From the NCBI GenBank assembly GCA_003427395.1, contig BFEA01000452.1, forward strand, positions 1,034,349 through 1,081,096: DNA of 46,748 nt. The letters are read 5' to 3'. Shown one piece after another: positions 32,994 to 42,915 of the stretch. The position numbers and the translations under genes were made by a program. The DNA comes from Chara braunii (lineage: Eukaryota > Streptophyta > Charophyceae > Charales > Characeae). The stretch's first letter is position 1, and each line of letters opens with the position of its first letter. A model generated the notes under the pieces. That model worked only from the letters and a program-made list of their open reading frames with translations, did not search any database and was not told the origin of the DNA.

Positions 32994-33055
32994 TGCTGGA
33001 CCCGCCAGGATGACGGTCCGTCAGGACTGAGAAGAAGGGGTGCAAAAGTGAAGAA
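32994..33055. repeat. LTR-end-like dispersed repeat, copy 1
   Basis: GGACCCGCCAGGATGACGG, then TCCGTCAGG, GAGAAGAAGG and TGCAAAAGTGAAGAATGA. The same order occurs at 45258-45405, which has an extra ~76 bp in the middle. No primer-binding site is visible beside this copy. Confidence 0.6.
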
Positions 33056-33089
33056 TGATGAAAAACAGACAACAACTGGGGTATACCCC

Positions 33090-33225
33090 CAGTGGACTGA
33101 CTGGACTCGATTGGACTGGACTGGTACCGACAGTGGTACCGAGCAGGACTGGACTGGACTGAAATAGTACACGGCCTGTGGGGTCAGGCCACAGTCTGGT
33201 CCCACAGGCCGATCTGGCAAATAGC
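33090..33225 (+). repeat. GGACT-repeat tract and small hairpin
   Basis: GGACTGGACTGG-type pentamer repeats (33096-33165) are followed by GGCCTGTGGG ... CCCACAGGCC, a 10-bp-arm hairpin near 33173-33210. Confidence 0.7.
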
Positions 33226-33875
33226 CGAACAGGCCCTAGCTGTAGGTCAGGGCAGATGGAGGTCCGTTGCACGATCCTCGGACCTGTAATGATTCGCAAG
33301 AGCCATAAACACGCTATCCGCAAAAGCAGGGGAACTCTGCAATAAAGAAAGCTGAGAAATCTAGGACGTGAGCACGCTCTATGCGGAGTCCATGCGATGC
33401 AGCCTAAGCTACATAATGTTAAATGAAAAGCAAATGTTTAGTATATACATCCTAGCTAACAACAAAAAATGAAATGTAGCAATATACAATCCTAAAGTCC
33501 TGGGGACAATTGCCTCAGTGCTGAAAGGAAAAAAAACAATATGTCACAAGATAATGTCGTGTCGCTGAACCACTAAGAGTGGGATGGTCTCAGAGGGGGT
33601 GAATGCAGCCTAAGAATCGAAACTCCTAAAGGCAGTTACACATGAAGGTGGGATAGGTCATCAGGCTCAAGGTGGGAGAGTGGTAGCGAAACAAAACCAA
33701 TGACCCTAACAGATAGACCATCAGGGCGCGTAATGTTCGACAAAAGGATGACACCATGCAAGGTCGACCATGAAAAAGGGGAGCCTGGAATAGGGTGGAG
33801 ATATGCCTAAGTGAAGGCATGCAAGAACCTGCACTAGGGTGATGAGGGCTGCGGGTGAGGGAAACATGCACACAA
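33226..33875. other. Unassigned interval
   Basis: No gene recognised. The longest frame (minus 33937-33626) shows no family signature. Confidence 0.5.
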
Positions 33876-33877
33876 CT

Positions 33878-33985
33878 TATGTGTCCGAAATTGGATTCAA
33901 CGGGGGTTTCCCGTTGAACGCTTAAACTCCCATTCAACCCCCGTTACAACTCTGCGCTAAACCTCATTAGAACGGGGTTCAACTC
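33878..33985. repeat. GTTGAA/TTCAAC-rich dispersed module, copy 3
   Basis: Opens TATGTGTCCGAAATTGGATTC, then ATTCAACGGGGG, CCCGTTGAACG, CATTCAACCCCC, GAACGGGGTTCAACTC. Close in plan to 22380-22500. A hairpin module follows at 34022-34065. Confidence 0.65.
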
Positions 33986-34021
33986 GACCCGCGGCAAAAA
34001 ATAATCGAAAAAAAAAATAAA

Positions 34022-34065
34022 AAATATGGGGGTGTAGATTTTTTTGCGCTCTACATCCCCATCTT
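34022..34065. repeat. Hairpin module ATGGGGGTGTAGA / TCTACATCCCCAT
   Basis: 13-nt arms (one G-T/mismatch) with a T-rich loop, followed by a T-rich tract. Same plan as the two modules at 22540-22800. Confidence 0.65.
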
Positions 34066-34455
34066 TTTATTTTTATTTTTTGAGCATTTACATTATGTTT
34101 AAAACATCAAAAACCAAACCAGACTCAAAACACATCGATTTTTTTTTTATTACCTTTTTTACATGTATTACTCAAAAAAGTAAGGAGATCTTGGTTCCCC
34201 TCATCCTTTCCTTAAACCAGCAGTACCTCGCCCAACTATCAAGTTCGAGGCTCGGACTATCGGTATCCCGATCATTCCCAAGCCTCGGACTTTATTGCTG
34301 AGCCTTAGAAAACCGGTAGTACATAAAAAAAAAAAAGAAAAAAAAAACATACCACTTTCTGCAAAAAAAAAAAAACAGCTGACATACAACATTCTGTAAA
34401 AAAGGGGAAAAAACAAAACAAAACGAAATCAGACCTTTCCAACGAGAATGATTCT

Positions 34456-34516
<61 letters not shown>

Positions 34517-34647
34517 CGTCATCCAGTGTCTGACGCTGAGTTTGGTGCGCCAAACTCGGCGTCAGACACTGGCTGACGCCCTCTCTCTCCCTCTCTCCCA
34601 TCGTTGAAATCAGAATAACGCGGAAGATACATTATGATTTCAACGTT

Positions 34648-34708
<61 letters not shown>

Positions 34709-34818
34709 CCCAACGTTCAAATCAGAATGAATCTTTTGCGATAATGCCCAAGATTCATTCTGATTTCAACGTTGGGAGAGAAAGAGAGAGACCAAACTTG
34801 GCTTCAGACACTGGCTGA

Positions 34819-34876
<58 letters not shown>

Positions 34877-34940
34877 GCGTTGAAATCACAATGAATCTTC
34901 AACGTTATCGCGGAAGATTCATTCTGATTTGAACATTGGC

Positions 34941-35013
<73 letters not shown>

Positions 35014-35028
35014 CTCTCTCCACGGAGA
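34456..35028. repeat. Cluster of (GA)n/(CT)n tracts interleaved with near-perfect hairpins
   Basis: Order: (GA)n 34456-34514. Hairpin A: arms 34515-34545 and 34550-34580, 29/31 matches, 4-nt loop, containing CAGTGTCTGACGC. Hairpin B: about 34602-34645. (GA)n: about 34650-34706. Hairpin C: arms 34707-34735 and 34750-34778, 28/29 matches. A half-copy of hairpin A: about 34793-34822. (CT)n: 34820-34872. Hairpin D: arms 34874-34900 and 34913-34939. (CT)n: 34940-35028. Hairpins B, C and D share the arm AACGTTGAAATCAGAATGAA. The strand composition flips from GA to CT across hairpin A, making the whole block a nested palindrome. The Arg-Glu or Leu-Ser frames are artefacts. Confidence 0.85.
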
Positions 35029-35199
35029 CATTCAATCCGACTGTTCCAGACGTGTGTCATTTCCCCGAGTTGGGTCATCAAAAATAAGGAGAAAAACTAA
35101 TTCTAGCATTTTTTTTTTTCTAATTTATTATTGTCGAAATGGCGTCACACCATGGAGAACCCTGGACTTTGTGGCTAGAGAGGAAAAAAAAAAAAAAAA

Positions 35200-35400
35200 A
35201 GGATTCAATGGCATTCAACGGGATGAATTTTTTTTTTGCTCCCCGCGCGTTGAGCGACGTGTCCGAGGCCCAATGCGCCCTCCCCGTTGAACAGTATTCA
35301 ATGGGTGGGGTCGGTTGAACTATTCAATAGGGATTCAACGGGGCCCCGAGGGCTATTCAACGGGTACAACGAAGTTGAAACTTTTTCGTTGCATGTTGAA
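35200..35400. repeat. GTTGAA/TTCAAC-rich dispersed module, copy 4
   Basis: Contains CATTCAACGGGA, CGTGTCCGAGG, CCCGTTGAACAG, GGTTGAACTATTCAA, ATTCAACGGGG and ATTCAACGGGT within 200 bp. This is the densest of the four modules. Confidence 0.65.
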
Positions 35401-35790
35401 TAGACACATAGCACACAACTCATCGGCTGGGGGAGGGAGGAGCTAGATCTGGGAGCAGGGAAGCCAAGATAACGCTACGGTCCCAATGCCTATGCGATAC
35501 CAAGGGAGAGCCCAACTCAAGGAGACTCAGCTAAGTGAGAACCATCATGCGACAAATGCAAGGGAATATACAGGGTAGGGTTGTGGCATGAGGGGGGGGA
35601 CTCAAGGAGTCATGTCCAAAGTAGCTGAAGCCGATAAGGTGGATGAAGTCGAGAAGGTAGCTGAAGTCATCGAAGTGGTCGGTGACGTCGATGAAGTACG
35701 AGTCGAGTTGATGTCAAAGCAGAGCCACAAAACATTGACATTCGGAATAAGCTGATGATGGAGTACCTGATGGTGTGAGTTAGTGGGGAG
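35401..35790. other. Unassigned interval 3' of the chromovirus
   Basis: This is where 3' untranslated sequence and a 3' LTR of the minus-strand element would be expected. I could not identify an LTR, a polypurine tract or a matching 5' copy. Confidence 0.4.
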
Positions 35791-35809
35791 ATAGCAGGTG
35801 ATCAAAGTG

Positions 35810-36105
35810 TCAATCGTCAAGACGCCGAGGGCGTCGACGAGTGGGTTGTGGACGCGCGGAGGCGTCCGTCTGTTGCTGAAGAACGGCCTCAAAGGGAGCG
35901 GGCTCCTCCTCCTCGATCTCCTCAACCGGAGGAGGAGGAAAAGGGTCAGTTGGCTGAGTAGGAGCCGATGTCTCAGCACGACGAGCACGGTCATATGCAC
36001 GCACCAACATCCGGGCATGTTACAAGTCTTCGAGGGGCTCCCAAGTAGTCTCCTCACCAGGATAGCCCTTCCAACGCACAAGGTACTCGATGCGTGGAGG
36101 GGTAT
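35810..36105 (-). pseudogene. pol: Chromodomain and C-terminal tail of the chromovirus
   Basis: Reading PPRIEYLVRWKGYPG, then EETTWEPLEDL, from about 36095 to 36023, is the canonical chromodomain core (aromatic Y, W and W). TAA at 36020-36022 interrupts it where Gln fits (EDL-stop-HARMLVRAYDRARR). The tail to 35810 is Pro/Glu/Arg-rich. In relatives this domain steers integration to heterochromatin by binding methylated histone tails. Confidence 0.8.
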
Positions 36106-36144
36106 CGTCGGTAACTCAGCGAGATACGATGTCCGAAACAACGA

Positions 36145-37560
36145 ACTCCTGGTGACCTTCGACCATGATAGGTGGAGAGCGCTTGTCCGGTAAAGCGCTC
36201 AGACGGTCTGTGATAAGGACGCAGCAAGAAGACGTGGTAAACATCGTGTACGCGAGCATGTCGAAGGTAATCAGGTAGTTTGACACGGAAGTTGATCGGA
36301 CTAGCGATAATATCAGAACCGACGGCTTGAAGGATGCGATATAGACCGAATAAATGACGCCTGAACTTACGAAGGGTATGCGCTTCGAGCTGCAAGTGAC
36401 ATGCGTCGACGAGCACATCGTCACCGAATTTGAATGAGTGATCCATTCGTGATCGGTTTGCTAGTGCGACCATGCGAGTCTGGGAGTCGGCAAGACTCTC
36501 GTGTGCGTGCTTCATAATCGCCGCCATGTGGGCGACCCAGTCGTCAAGCGCAGGACAACGAGTGTCTGGGCGCAACCGTGATGGTCGTAGGAAGTCTGCG
36601 GATACACGAGGGTGGTAGTCGAGGTCGCAATAGAATGGCGACATCCCCGTGGTTGGCGAAACAACGTGGTTGTATGCAATCTCCGCATAGGCTAAGTGTA
36701 AGTCTCACTGCTGGTCATCCTGAACAAACTTTCGGAGGATATTACTGATAAATGTATAAGTGACCTCAGTCTGACCATCCGTCTGAGGGTGGTAAGACGA
36801 TGAGAACTGTAGGAGTCGCCAGAATGTGCTGGTAAAGCGTGGGTCACTGTCGGAGATGATGCTATGAGGTAAGCCGTGATCTATTATGACTCAGTCGAAG
36901 ACGATGTCTTGACCTCACGAGCGCTAACGCGATAGCAGCACAGGAGAAAATGTGCATGCTTCGTGAAGCGATCTACGAAGACTAAGATAGCATCATGACC
37001 GCGCTCAGTAGGTGGGCGGAGGGGACCAATGAAATCCATCGAGATGGACTGCCAACTACCCTCGGGTATGGGTAAGGGCTGAAGTAACCTATACGGAAGG
37101 TGGTTCGCACTGTTCATCTACTGGTAGGTAGGACACTCCTGGATGTAGGCTTTGACCAAGTCCTTGGACTTTGGCCAGACGGGTAGGCTGCAAACACGAG
37201 CAAACGTCTTGTGGAAGCCCATATGACCGACCATTGCCTGGTCATGGAACTTTGCTACAGCCTGGACACGGAACTGTCTAGTGGAGGGAACGTCGATACG
37301 TGGTTCTAGCTGACCAGATCTACCATGCCAGTACACGAGACCGTTCTCACCGAAGGAGTATGAGGAAACGGTCTTGCCACTCCGCTGTGTTGCGTGGATG
37401 ACGTGATAATCAGGGCAGTGGCGGTACTAAGTGCGATATGCGTCTATCACCGACTGATCAACAGTGGTGATGGAGATGGCAACAAGATGGATGGGTTCCT
37501 AATTGTGATCAGGACGGTTGGACAAGGCATCGGCGACGCGGTTCGTTTCACCCTTGATGG
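36145..37560 (-). pseudogene. pol: Integrase of the chromovirus
   Basis: The zinc-binding domain at 37336-37121 has KFHDQAMVGHMGFHK (both His) and ECPTYQ, where the second Cys of CxxC has become Tyr (codon 37124-37126). A TAG follows at 37118-37120. The catalytic core reads [17 protein letters not shown] (first Asp), [11 protein letters not shown], a shifted [13 protein letters not shown] (second Asp) and [16 protein letters not shown] (Glu). The C-terminal part (36644-36054) includes DWVAHMAAIMKHAHESLADS and FKFGDDVLVDACHLQL, and ends with KLPDYLRHARVHDVYHVFLL, the GPY/F-type end. Several stops and frameshifts are present. Confidence 0.8.
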
Positions 37561-37561
37561 G

Positions 37562-38418
37562 CTAAGCGGTGAAACTGAACTCGGATAAGTCACGCCACCA
37601 ACGTGCCTGTCGAGGGCAAAGCTTGGGCTTCATGAGGAAAGCCTGGATAACTGAGTTGTCCGTGTGCACTGTGAAGGGCGCCCCGTGCAAGTAATGACGC
37701 CAATGTCGGGTAGCATAAACTAGTGCGAGAACCTTACGTTCATCGACACTATAGTTTATCTCGGCAGGCAGTGGCTGACGGGAGTAGAAGGCGATCGGGA
37801 AATCCCCAACACGAGCCTTGACAGTCCCATGCTCTGCGATGGTCAGGGAGTAAGTAATGGGAGGACTGTCAGTGGAGGGAAGTGGTGGGAGGGTAGGCAT
37901 CCGTTGAGAAGCAGTGTCAGCAGGAGGGGGGGGGGAAAGGAGGAACATGGGTATAAGGTGAACCCATAGGAGAGGGAAACACCTGAGAGAGGACAACTCC
38001 TACTGCAAAATTTGACGCATCGGTGGTGACGATAAAGGGACGATCAAAATCGGGGAGGCGAAGAACTCGCGCACAAGTCACCGCCTTCTTGAGGGCGAGA
38101 AAAACATCCTCGCAGAGGGGTGTCCAAAACCATGGCGGGTTCTTCAGGAGGAGGGTGGAGGTAAGGACGTATGAATACCTATTGTATCCCCAAATGAAAT
38201 TACTATAGTAACTAGCGAGTCCTAGAAAACTGTGAAGCTGCTTGGCAGATGTGGGGACGGGCCACTCTGCAATAGCAGTGTTCTTCGTGTCATTAATGTG
38301 TAGATCCTGGTCAGACACATGGTGTCCTAGGAAGTCCACTTTGCTAGGCAAAGCGACACTTACTAAGCTTGGCATAGAAGCCATGGTTGCGTAAGCACTG
38401 GAGGACATCGTGGAGGTG
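37562..38418 (-). pseudogene. pol: RT thumb/connection and RNase H of the chromovirus
   Basis: Frame 38441-37917 gives VDFLGHHVSDQDLHIND, FLGLASYYSNFIWGY and PFIVTTDASNFAVGVVLSQ (first RNase H Asp). A shift to 37996-37562 gives FPIAFYSRQPLPAEINYSVD, ERKVLALVYATRHWRHYL (Glu) and PFTVHTDNSVIQAFL (second Asp). The order and catalytic residues match gypsy RNase H. A Ser/Pro-rich spacer of about 50 residues between the two halves is long. A frameshift falls in it, near the C-run at 37924. Confidence 0.8.
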
Positions 38419-38865
38419 TCATATAAGAACGTATTCTTCAAGGATGTCCTTGAAGATGTCGTTCATCGCCGTCTGGAAGGTGGTGGGTGCATTGGTGAGG
38501 CCGAATGGCATAACATTGAATTCGTAGTGGCCAAAGCGCGACCGAAAGACGGCCTTCGACTCATCCTTTGTGGCTACGCGGATCTGGTGGTAACCGCTAC
38601 GAAGATCGATCTTCGTGAAGAAGCGGTTGCGTGCCAAATGGTCAAACAGCTCATCACCGCGAGGCATGGGGTAGTTGTTCTTAACCCTGTAACGGTTAAG
38701 GCCATGGTGGTCAATGCAAAGGCAGAGAGTTCCGTCCGCTTTGCGAGCAAAGAGGACGGGTGCACCCCAAAGGGAGTTACTGGGTTTAATGAAACCTAGT
38801 CGAAGGAGCTCCTCAAGCTGACGCTTGAGTTCCCGCCCCTTTGGAATCGAGAGTTGGAAGGGTGC
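38419..38865 (-). pseudogene. pol: Reverse transcriptase fingers/palm with deleted YxDD
   Basis: Recognisable blocks: KGRELKRQLEELLRLGFIKP, SLWGAPVLFARKADGTLCLC, LNRYRVKNNYPMPRGDELFD, FFTKIDLRSGYHQIRV (motif A catalytic Asp) and FGHYEFNVMPFGLTNAPTTF (motif B). After DILEEYVLI comes a TGA (38419-38421) and then HLHDVLQCLRNHGFYAKLSK. In family members about 18 residues carrying the YLDD catalytic pair lie between these two blocks. They are missing here, so this is a deletion and not just a substitution. RT activity is therefore lost. Confidence 0.85.
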
Positions 38866-39765
38866 CTAATGGTGGACACGATAGTCCGGCACTAGCTGGA
38901 TAGAATGCTCAACACCTCGCATGGGAGGGATCCCGCTGTATGAAAAGTACGAGGGGAAAACCTCTAGGTACTCTCGAATGAAATCGCGAACGGCGGGCTC
39001 TAAGTCGGTCGTGAACGACATGAGGTCCTTAACGTTTACGTCGGCACGAGACGTATGGGTGGACTTGGCAGCGACCGGCAAAGGGACCTGGGATGTCGAG
39101 GGGGTATCCGTAGGTTGACGGGTGGATGTGGAGATGGGAGCCGCGAAGATGGAGGAAGGGTCAGGGGGATCGAGCTCCAATGAGATGAGCTCAAGCTCAC
39201 GATAGAGTGGATCGTAGCGAAGAAGATCCATTATGTTTACGAAGTAGAATGTGACGTCCGTCTGTCGTATGAAGTGAGCAAACTGACGAGGAGAAGTGAA
39301 GGCGATGTCTGGATGGGACCCAGAGGGACGAGGGTCCTGGGGAGGTAGGTCTCGAGGGGTGTCGCCCGTGGTTCCAATGAAGGGGACTCGATGGGTTTGA
39401 CCACGCTTCGTTTTGAGGACGAGTGTCTCAGTCGCCCATTCGGGCTCTGTGCCACGGAACCGGCGAGACCAGGGAATGCCAAGGATAAAGTCGTACCCAG
39501 TCTCCAGCACGTCGAAGTATGGTGAGGAATGGTAGCGCCGAGGCGACTGGGTATTATCCAATGGCTGGAGGGTGAAGGAGAAGTGGAGATCTGGAACCGT
39601 CTGATGAAAGGAGCACTTCGTCTTGTTATCACTGAGGGTAACAAAAATAGGAGAGCGAGACCCGGAGGCAGCCAGGTGAGCTTCCCCAACCACGCGAGGG
39701 TGAACGAAGTCTCCCTGCGAGCCAGAGTCTCATAAAACGCGATGCACCTTCGTAGATGTCCCCAG
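38866..39765 (-). pseudogene. pol: Aspartic protease and RT leader of the chromovirus
   Basis: The active-site triad DSG lies at 39721-39729 (VL-stop-DSGSQGDFVHPR). A TGA (39730-39732) sits directly before it where a residue such as Trp is expected. The frame then runs open for 275 residues to 38866. FILGIPWSRRF is the protease C-terminal ILG block. After a linker of about 130 residues comes FPSYFSYSGIPPMRGVEHSI, which is the conserved lead-in to RT. The ORF ends at TAG 38866-38868, after which RT continues in the same frame (APFQLSIPKGRELKRQL). Confidence 0.8.
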
Positions 39766-40130
39766 GTGAATAGGGATAATGGGGAGGGTGCGATCAGGGT
39801 CAGAGAGCGGAGTGAGAAGACGACGCAACGTTTACGTATCTCGTGAGTCGCTCCTGGGGAGCCTGAAGGATGCTAAAGTCCAAGAGAAATGACACAACGT
39901 CATCGCGAGTCGCCAACTGGGCACTACAACGAGTTGAGCGAATGGCGCGACGCCTCGGAAGTCTTGGAGGGGAAGGGCTAGATGCGGTGGTCTGCTGTAG
40001 GGTAGACAGTACCTCGACAGATGGCGAGGTAGAGGGAACTGCGTTTGTCGTGTCCTGAGGATCCTCTGGTAGGGTAGCCGAAGGGGCAAACTGCGACTCG
40101 GTGGTCGGGAAGCCGACTACGTGCGAGGCC

Positions 40131-41160
40131 TTAGTGGTACAATTCACCATGGCTAGCTAGGTGGGGCTGGCCGGGCGGGGCCAAGCGGGATTGAGATCGG
40201 CGCTGACGAGAAATATCAGCGTGGTGTCGATCGAGGGCAGCATGGTATGAACATCGTGAGGAGGTGTGTCCATCCTTGCGGCAACAAAGGCAGCTGCGAC
40301 GGGCCTCGAGGGTGGCGCGCTCCTCAAGAGATAGAGCTCTGCGAGGAGGAACAAAACCCTGCGGGAGGTCTATCTGAGGAACCGTGATCGTGCGGGCGCC
40401 TGCCTGCGCAACCTGACTGCGTGCACCACACATGGCGGACATGGCCATCTACAGGCGCTCGACCACCGGGACATTGTCGTTATCCAAATGATACTGGATG
40501 ACGTCTCAGAGCTCGATGTTCTTGGGGGTTCTCCAAGTGTAGGGTCAAGCTCGGCCGAGGCGTCCTCGCCGTACTCTAGAGAACTAGAGCGCCATTCGGC
40601 GCTCCAGGTCGAGCTGGTTGGCGAAAGCGGCTGGCAAAGGAGGATCGACCGCGCGTGGTGCCGCGTGACTGGGTGGCGGCGGCGGTGGATCGCGAAGAAG
40701 ATGGGGTGTCGAAGAAGCGACTCCGCATCTTCTGGTACGGTCGAGCAACCTCATAGGCCTGCTTGGAGGAGGTGAAGCTTTGTCGCCAAAGCTCGATGCG
40801 GTAGTCAGTCGGAAGACTGACAATGAACCTGTTGGTTAAAATGACCTCAGGTAGGACTGCCCCATCGCAAATGAGGCGAGCGTCCTGAAACACTCTAATG
40901 TAACGCTCAAGATCAGCTGGTGCGGAGGACCCGCGCCACTGCGTCTGGGTGACCCGATCTAAGGCGCCAGTCCCATCGTGGAGAGTTTGGTAGCGGTCAT
41001 GGAGGAACGCAGAGAAATCCGCGAGAGTGGGATGCTCACTTGATCGAGTACGATGGGCAAAATAGTTATCTCATGCGGAGAACGCGCTGCCTCGCAATTT
41101 AGTTGTGAGCGTGGAGCACCACAACTCCTGACGAGTGTAAGTCAGTGTCAGCGCACGTGT
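40131..41160 (-). pseudogene. gag: gag capsid and nucleocapsid of the chromovirus
   Basis: Reading right to left: YTRQELWCSTLTTKLRG, HPTLADFSAFLHDRYQTL, then 40893-40576 ARLICDGAVLPEVILTNRF and YEVARPYQKMRSRF (retrotransposon Gag capsid-like). An Arg/Ser-rich linker follows, then 40448-40131 with the zinc knuckle CLCCRKDGHTSSRC (C-x2-C-x4-H-x4-C). A stop at 40449-40451 (TAG, where Gln fits: VVERL-stop-MAMSA) interrupts the capsid/nucleocapsid join. An earlier stop sits in SAFSA-stop-DNYFAH. It packages the element RNA in functional relatives. Confidence 0.75.
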
Positions 41161-41490
41161 AGGGTTTCGGGGTCAAATTTTATGTTTTTTTAATTTTTTT
41201 TGCCTGTTCTTGTTTTGGTTGTGCTAAATTTTGTGTCATTTTGAGAATTGGAATTTCCTCTATTAAGATTTCTGAAATTTCTCAAGATTTTTGAAATTGA
41301 GATGTTGGCGAAATTTCATGAAAATGCACTTTTGCCTTGCCGTTTTATATGTTTTTTATTTTTTATTTTTGGATTTTGTTTTGCAGTTAGTTAGTATGGT
41401 CTCCACTCTACAAATTGGTGGCAAGTTTGATTAAAATGACCCTTTGGTTTTCATACAAATGGTATGGCAAGTGGTCTGAAAATTAGGGTC
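41161..41490. other. AT-rich segment splitting gag
   Basis: About 330 bp of AT-rich, stop-filled sequence lies between two GC-rich gag pieces. It is likely a later insertion or a strongly decayed part. I found no clear terminal repeats or target duplication. Confidence 0.5.
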
Positions 41491-41494
41491 TCCG

Positions 41495-42212
41495 TTAACC
41501 TTCTCTCACACCGGGGTGGGTAGATGAAACTGCCTGGCCAAATACCGGTATCTGGGCGACAACACATGCGGTAGTGGCCGAAGCGGCAGGGGAGGCGGGA
41601 ACCAATGGATGTGTAGCAGCAGATAGTATGGTCTTAGCGGCAGCAACACTCACCACCTCAAAGGGGGAGTGTTGGGCCTGACCCGCGGAGGAGGACGAAC
41701 CACCACGTCTCCGTTCCTGCAGTCGTGGAGATCCGAACTTAGAGCCGGTAGGGGATGAAGTTTGAGAGCGGTGGGGAGAGCGATGAGGAGAACCCTTGAG
41801 GTGGTGAACTTCAAGGGCATGCGCATTGACTTGCCTCTTCACGGGTGCAAGCGCATCGAGTCGCGCTTGCAGAGGTGCAAGGAGCGACGCAAGAACAATG
41901 CGAAGGTCTGTGAGGTCCACAGAGGGCTGACCCTGGACCGTTGGGTGGGTGGACACCTGAGAGGTAGATGACGCCGCGACGATCTCCTCAGCTGTAGCCA
42001 TGTACTTGTGCGGTAAAGGAAGAGAGGTAGACATTGTGGGAGGGGGGGAGGAGATGGGTTGTGGTATGGGGACAGGGGACCACTGGTGAGAGGGAGGGGA
42101 CCGCGAGAGGGGAGTGGGTAGTCGTTAGTTGGCTCGCCCCGTGACCGGCGGGTCGCGAGGGACCATAGTAGTGATTGATGCCAGACATCACAAAGGGTCC
42201 TATGGAGAACAC
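41495..42212 (-). pseudogene. gag: gag N-terminal region of the chromovirus
   Basis: The main frame 42034-41495 (179 residues) begins MSTSLPLPHKYMATAEEIV and includes a helical stretch VDLTDLRIVLASLLAPLQAR. This is followed by a His/Ser-rich linker and an Ala-rich tail ending HPGVREG. A second open frame upstream (42212-41988) overlaps it and may be leader. The position upstream of the capsid segment and the biased composition fit a Gag N-terminal domain. The frame ends where AT-rich DNA (41161-41490) begins. Confidence 0.6.
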
Positions 42213-42306
42213 AGATTTGATTGATCATTCACACGGCGTCCATCCAGGTCGCAGTTGCCAAGCCTCTGCCGGCTTACTTACAGTCGCTAACTAAGGACCT
42301 CCGTGA

Positions 42307-42340
42307 GAGCTGTATGCGAGGAAACTTGCACATACGGTTC
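42307..42340 (+). ncRNA. Group II intron domain V, copy 1
   Basis: The 34 nt folds exactly as domain V. A 10-bp basal stem, GAGCTGTATG with CATACGGTTC, contains the catalytic AGC. Then come a CGAG/CTTG distal stem, a GAAA tetraloop and a 2-nt CA bulge. Downstream CCTATCTAT probably marks the intron end. The exon that follows (GTATGAAGGCG) is not identified. Confidence 0.85.
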
Positions 42341-42693
42341 GGGAAAGGCTCTCTGATGCCTATCTATGTATGAAGGCGTTCATTCCAGTAATTATAATAG
42401 GTTTATATCCGAATTTCATCCTTTCAATATGGCAAAATGCTCTTTCTATTTTATAATAAGCTTATTATAAAAATTTTCTCTCTTAAATATAAAAAAGGAT
42501 ATAATTATCTAATTATTAAGGATAGAAATAATAATATAATATATTTATTGTATTACTATAAAGAGAATATTGTAGTGTAATTGTAACAATCAATGTGACA
42601 AATATTAAACATTCATATTAAGATCTAATGAAGATATATATATTCATTTGATCTTAATGAAAAACATTCATTATTCAATAGATTCAAGCATTA

Positions 42694-42915
42694 TTGGGTC
42701 GCAACACTCAGAATGTGCTTAAAGCTATTGTAGTGGAAACAAAAAAAGCCACCAAATACCGAAAAGATGGCAGTTATTTACAATTTGATAGAAATGCTGT
42801 TGTTTTAATCAATAATGGTTTGCCTATTGGTACGAGAATTTTAGGTTGTGTGACACATGAACTACGAAAAAAACGCTATTTGAAAATAGTCTCAATGGCA
42901 CCTTATGTAATTTAA
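42694..42915 (+). pseudogene. rpl14: 5'-truncated mitochondrial rpl14 (ribosomal protein uL14)
   Basis: From about 42703 the reading is [20 protein letters not shown], then [40 protein letters not shown] and YVI-stop. This is the C-terminal half (about residues 55-122) of uL14, which binds the large-subunit rRNA. The conserved block G-x-R-x-G-x-x-x-x-EL and the ending KIVSLAPEV-type sequence are clear. The frame opens with TTG and no ATG. The N-terminal half (the IxPxTxLxxxDNSGA block) is absent from the upstream AT-rich sequence, so this is a fragment. It has no internal stops. Its presence suggests a mitochondrial donor that still carries rpl14. Confidence 0.85.

Larger units (their letters stand above)
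35790..42225 (-). mobile_element. Degraded Ty3/gypsy chromovirus retrotransposon
   Basis: Minus-strand order is gag N-terminus, gag capsid and CCHC zinc knuckle, protease DSG, reverse transcriptase, RNase H, integrase HHCC and DDE core, chromodomain. Protease-RT-RNase H-integrase order defines Ty3/gypsy, and a C-terminal chromodomain defines chromoviruses (established). Many frameshifts, at least six in-frame stops and loss of the RT catalytic YxDD make it non-autonomous. No LTR or primer-binding site was found at either end. The right end abuts mitochondrial-like DNA at about 42230. Confidence 0.9.

Noticed and set aside
34804-35031. Arg-Glu repeat protein on the minus strand
   Set aside because: Direct translation of a (CT)n microsatellite.
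35401-42300. Long terminal repeats bounding the chromovirus
   Set aside because: I compared the sequences just outside both ends and saw no shared direct repeat, TG...CA border or initiator-tRNA primer-binding site. The only such site, at 45246, is beyond the mitochondrial insert and cannot be assigned to this element.
42694-42700. TTG as genuine start of rpl14
   Set aside because: uL14 needs about 55 more N-terminal residues, and the upstream sequence does not encode them in any frame. The TTG is only where the open frame begins.
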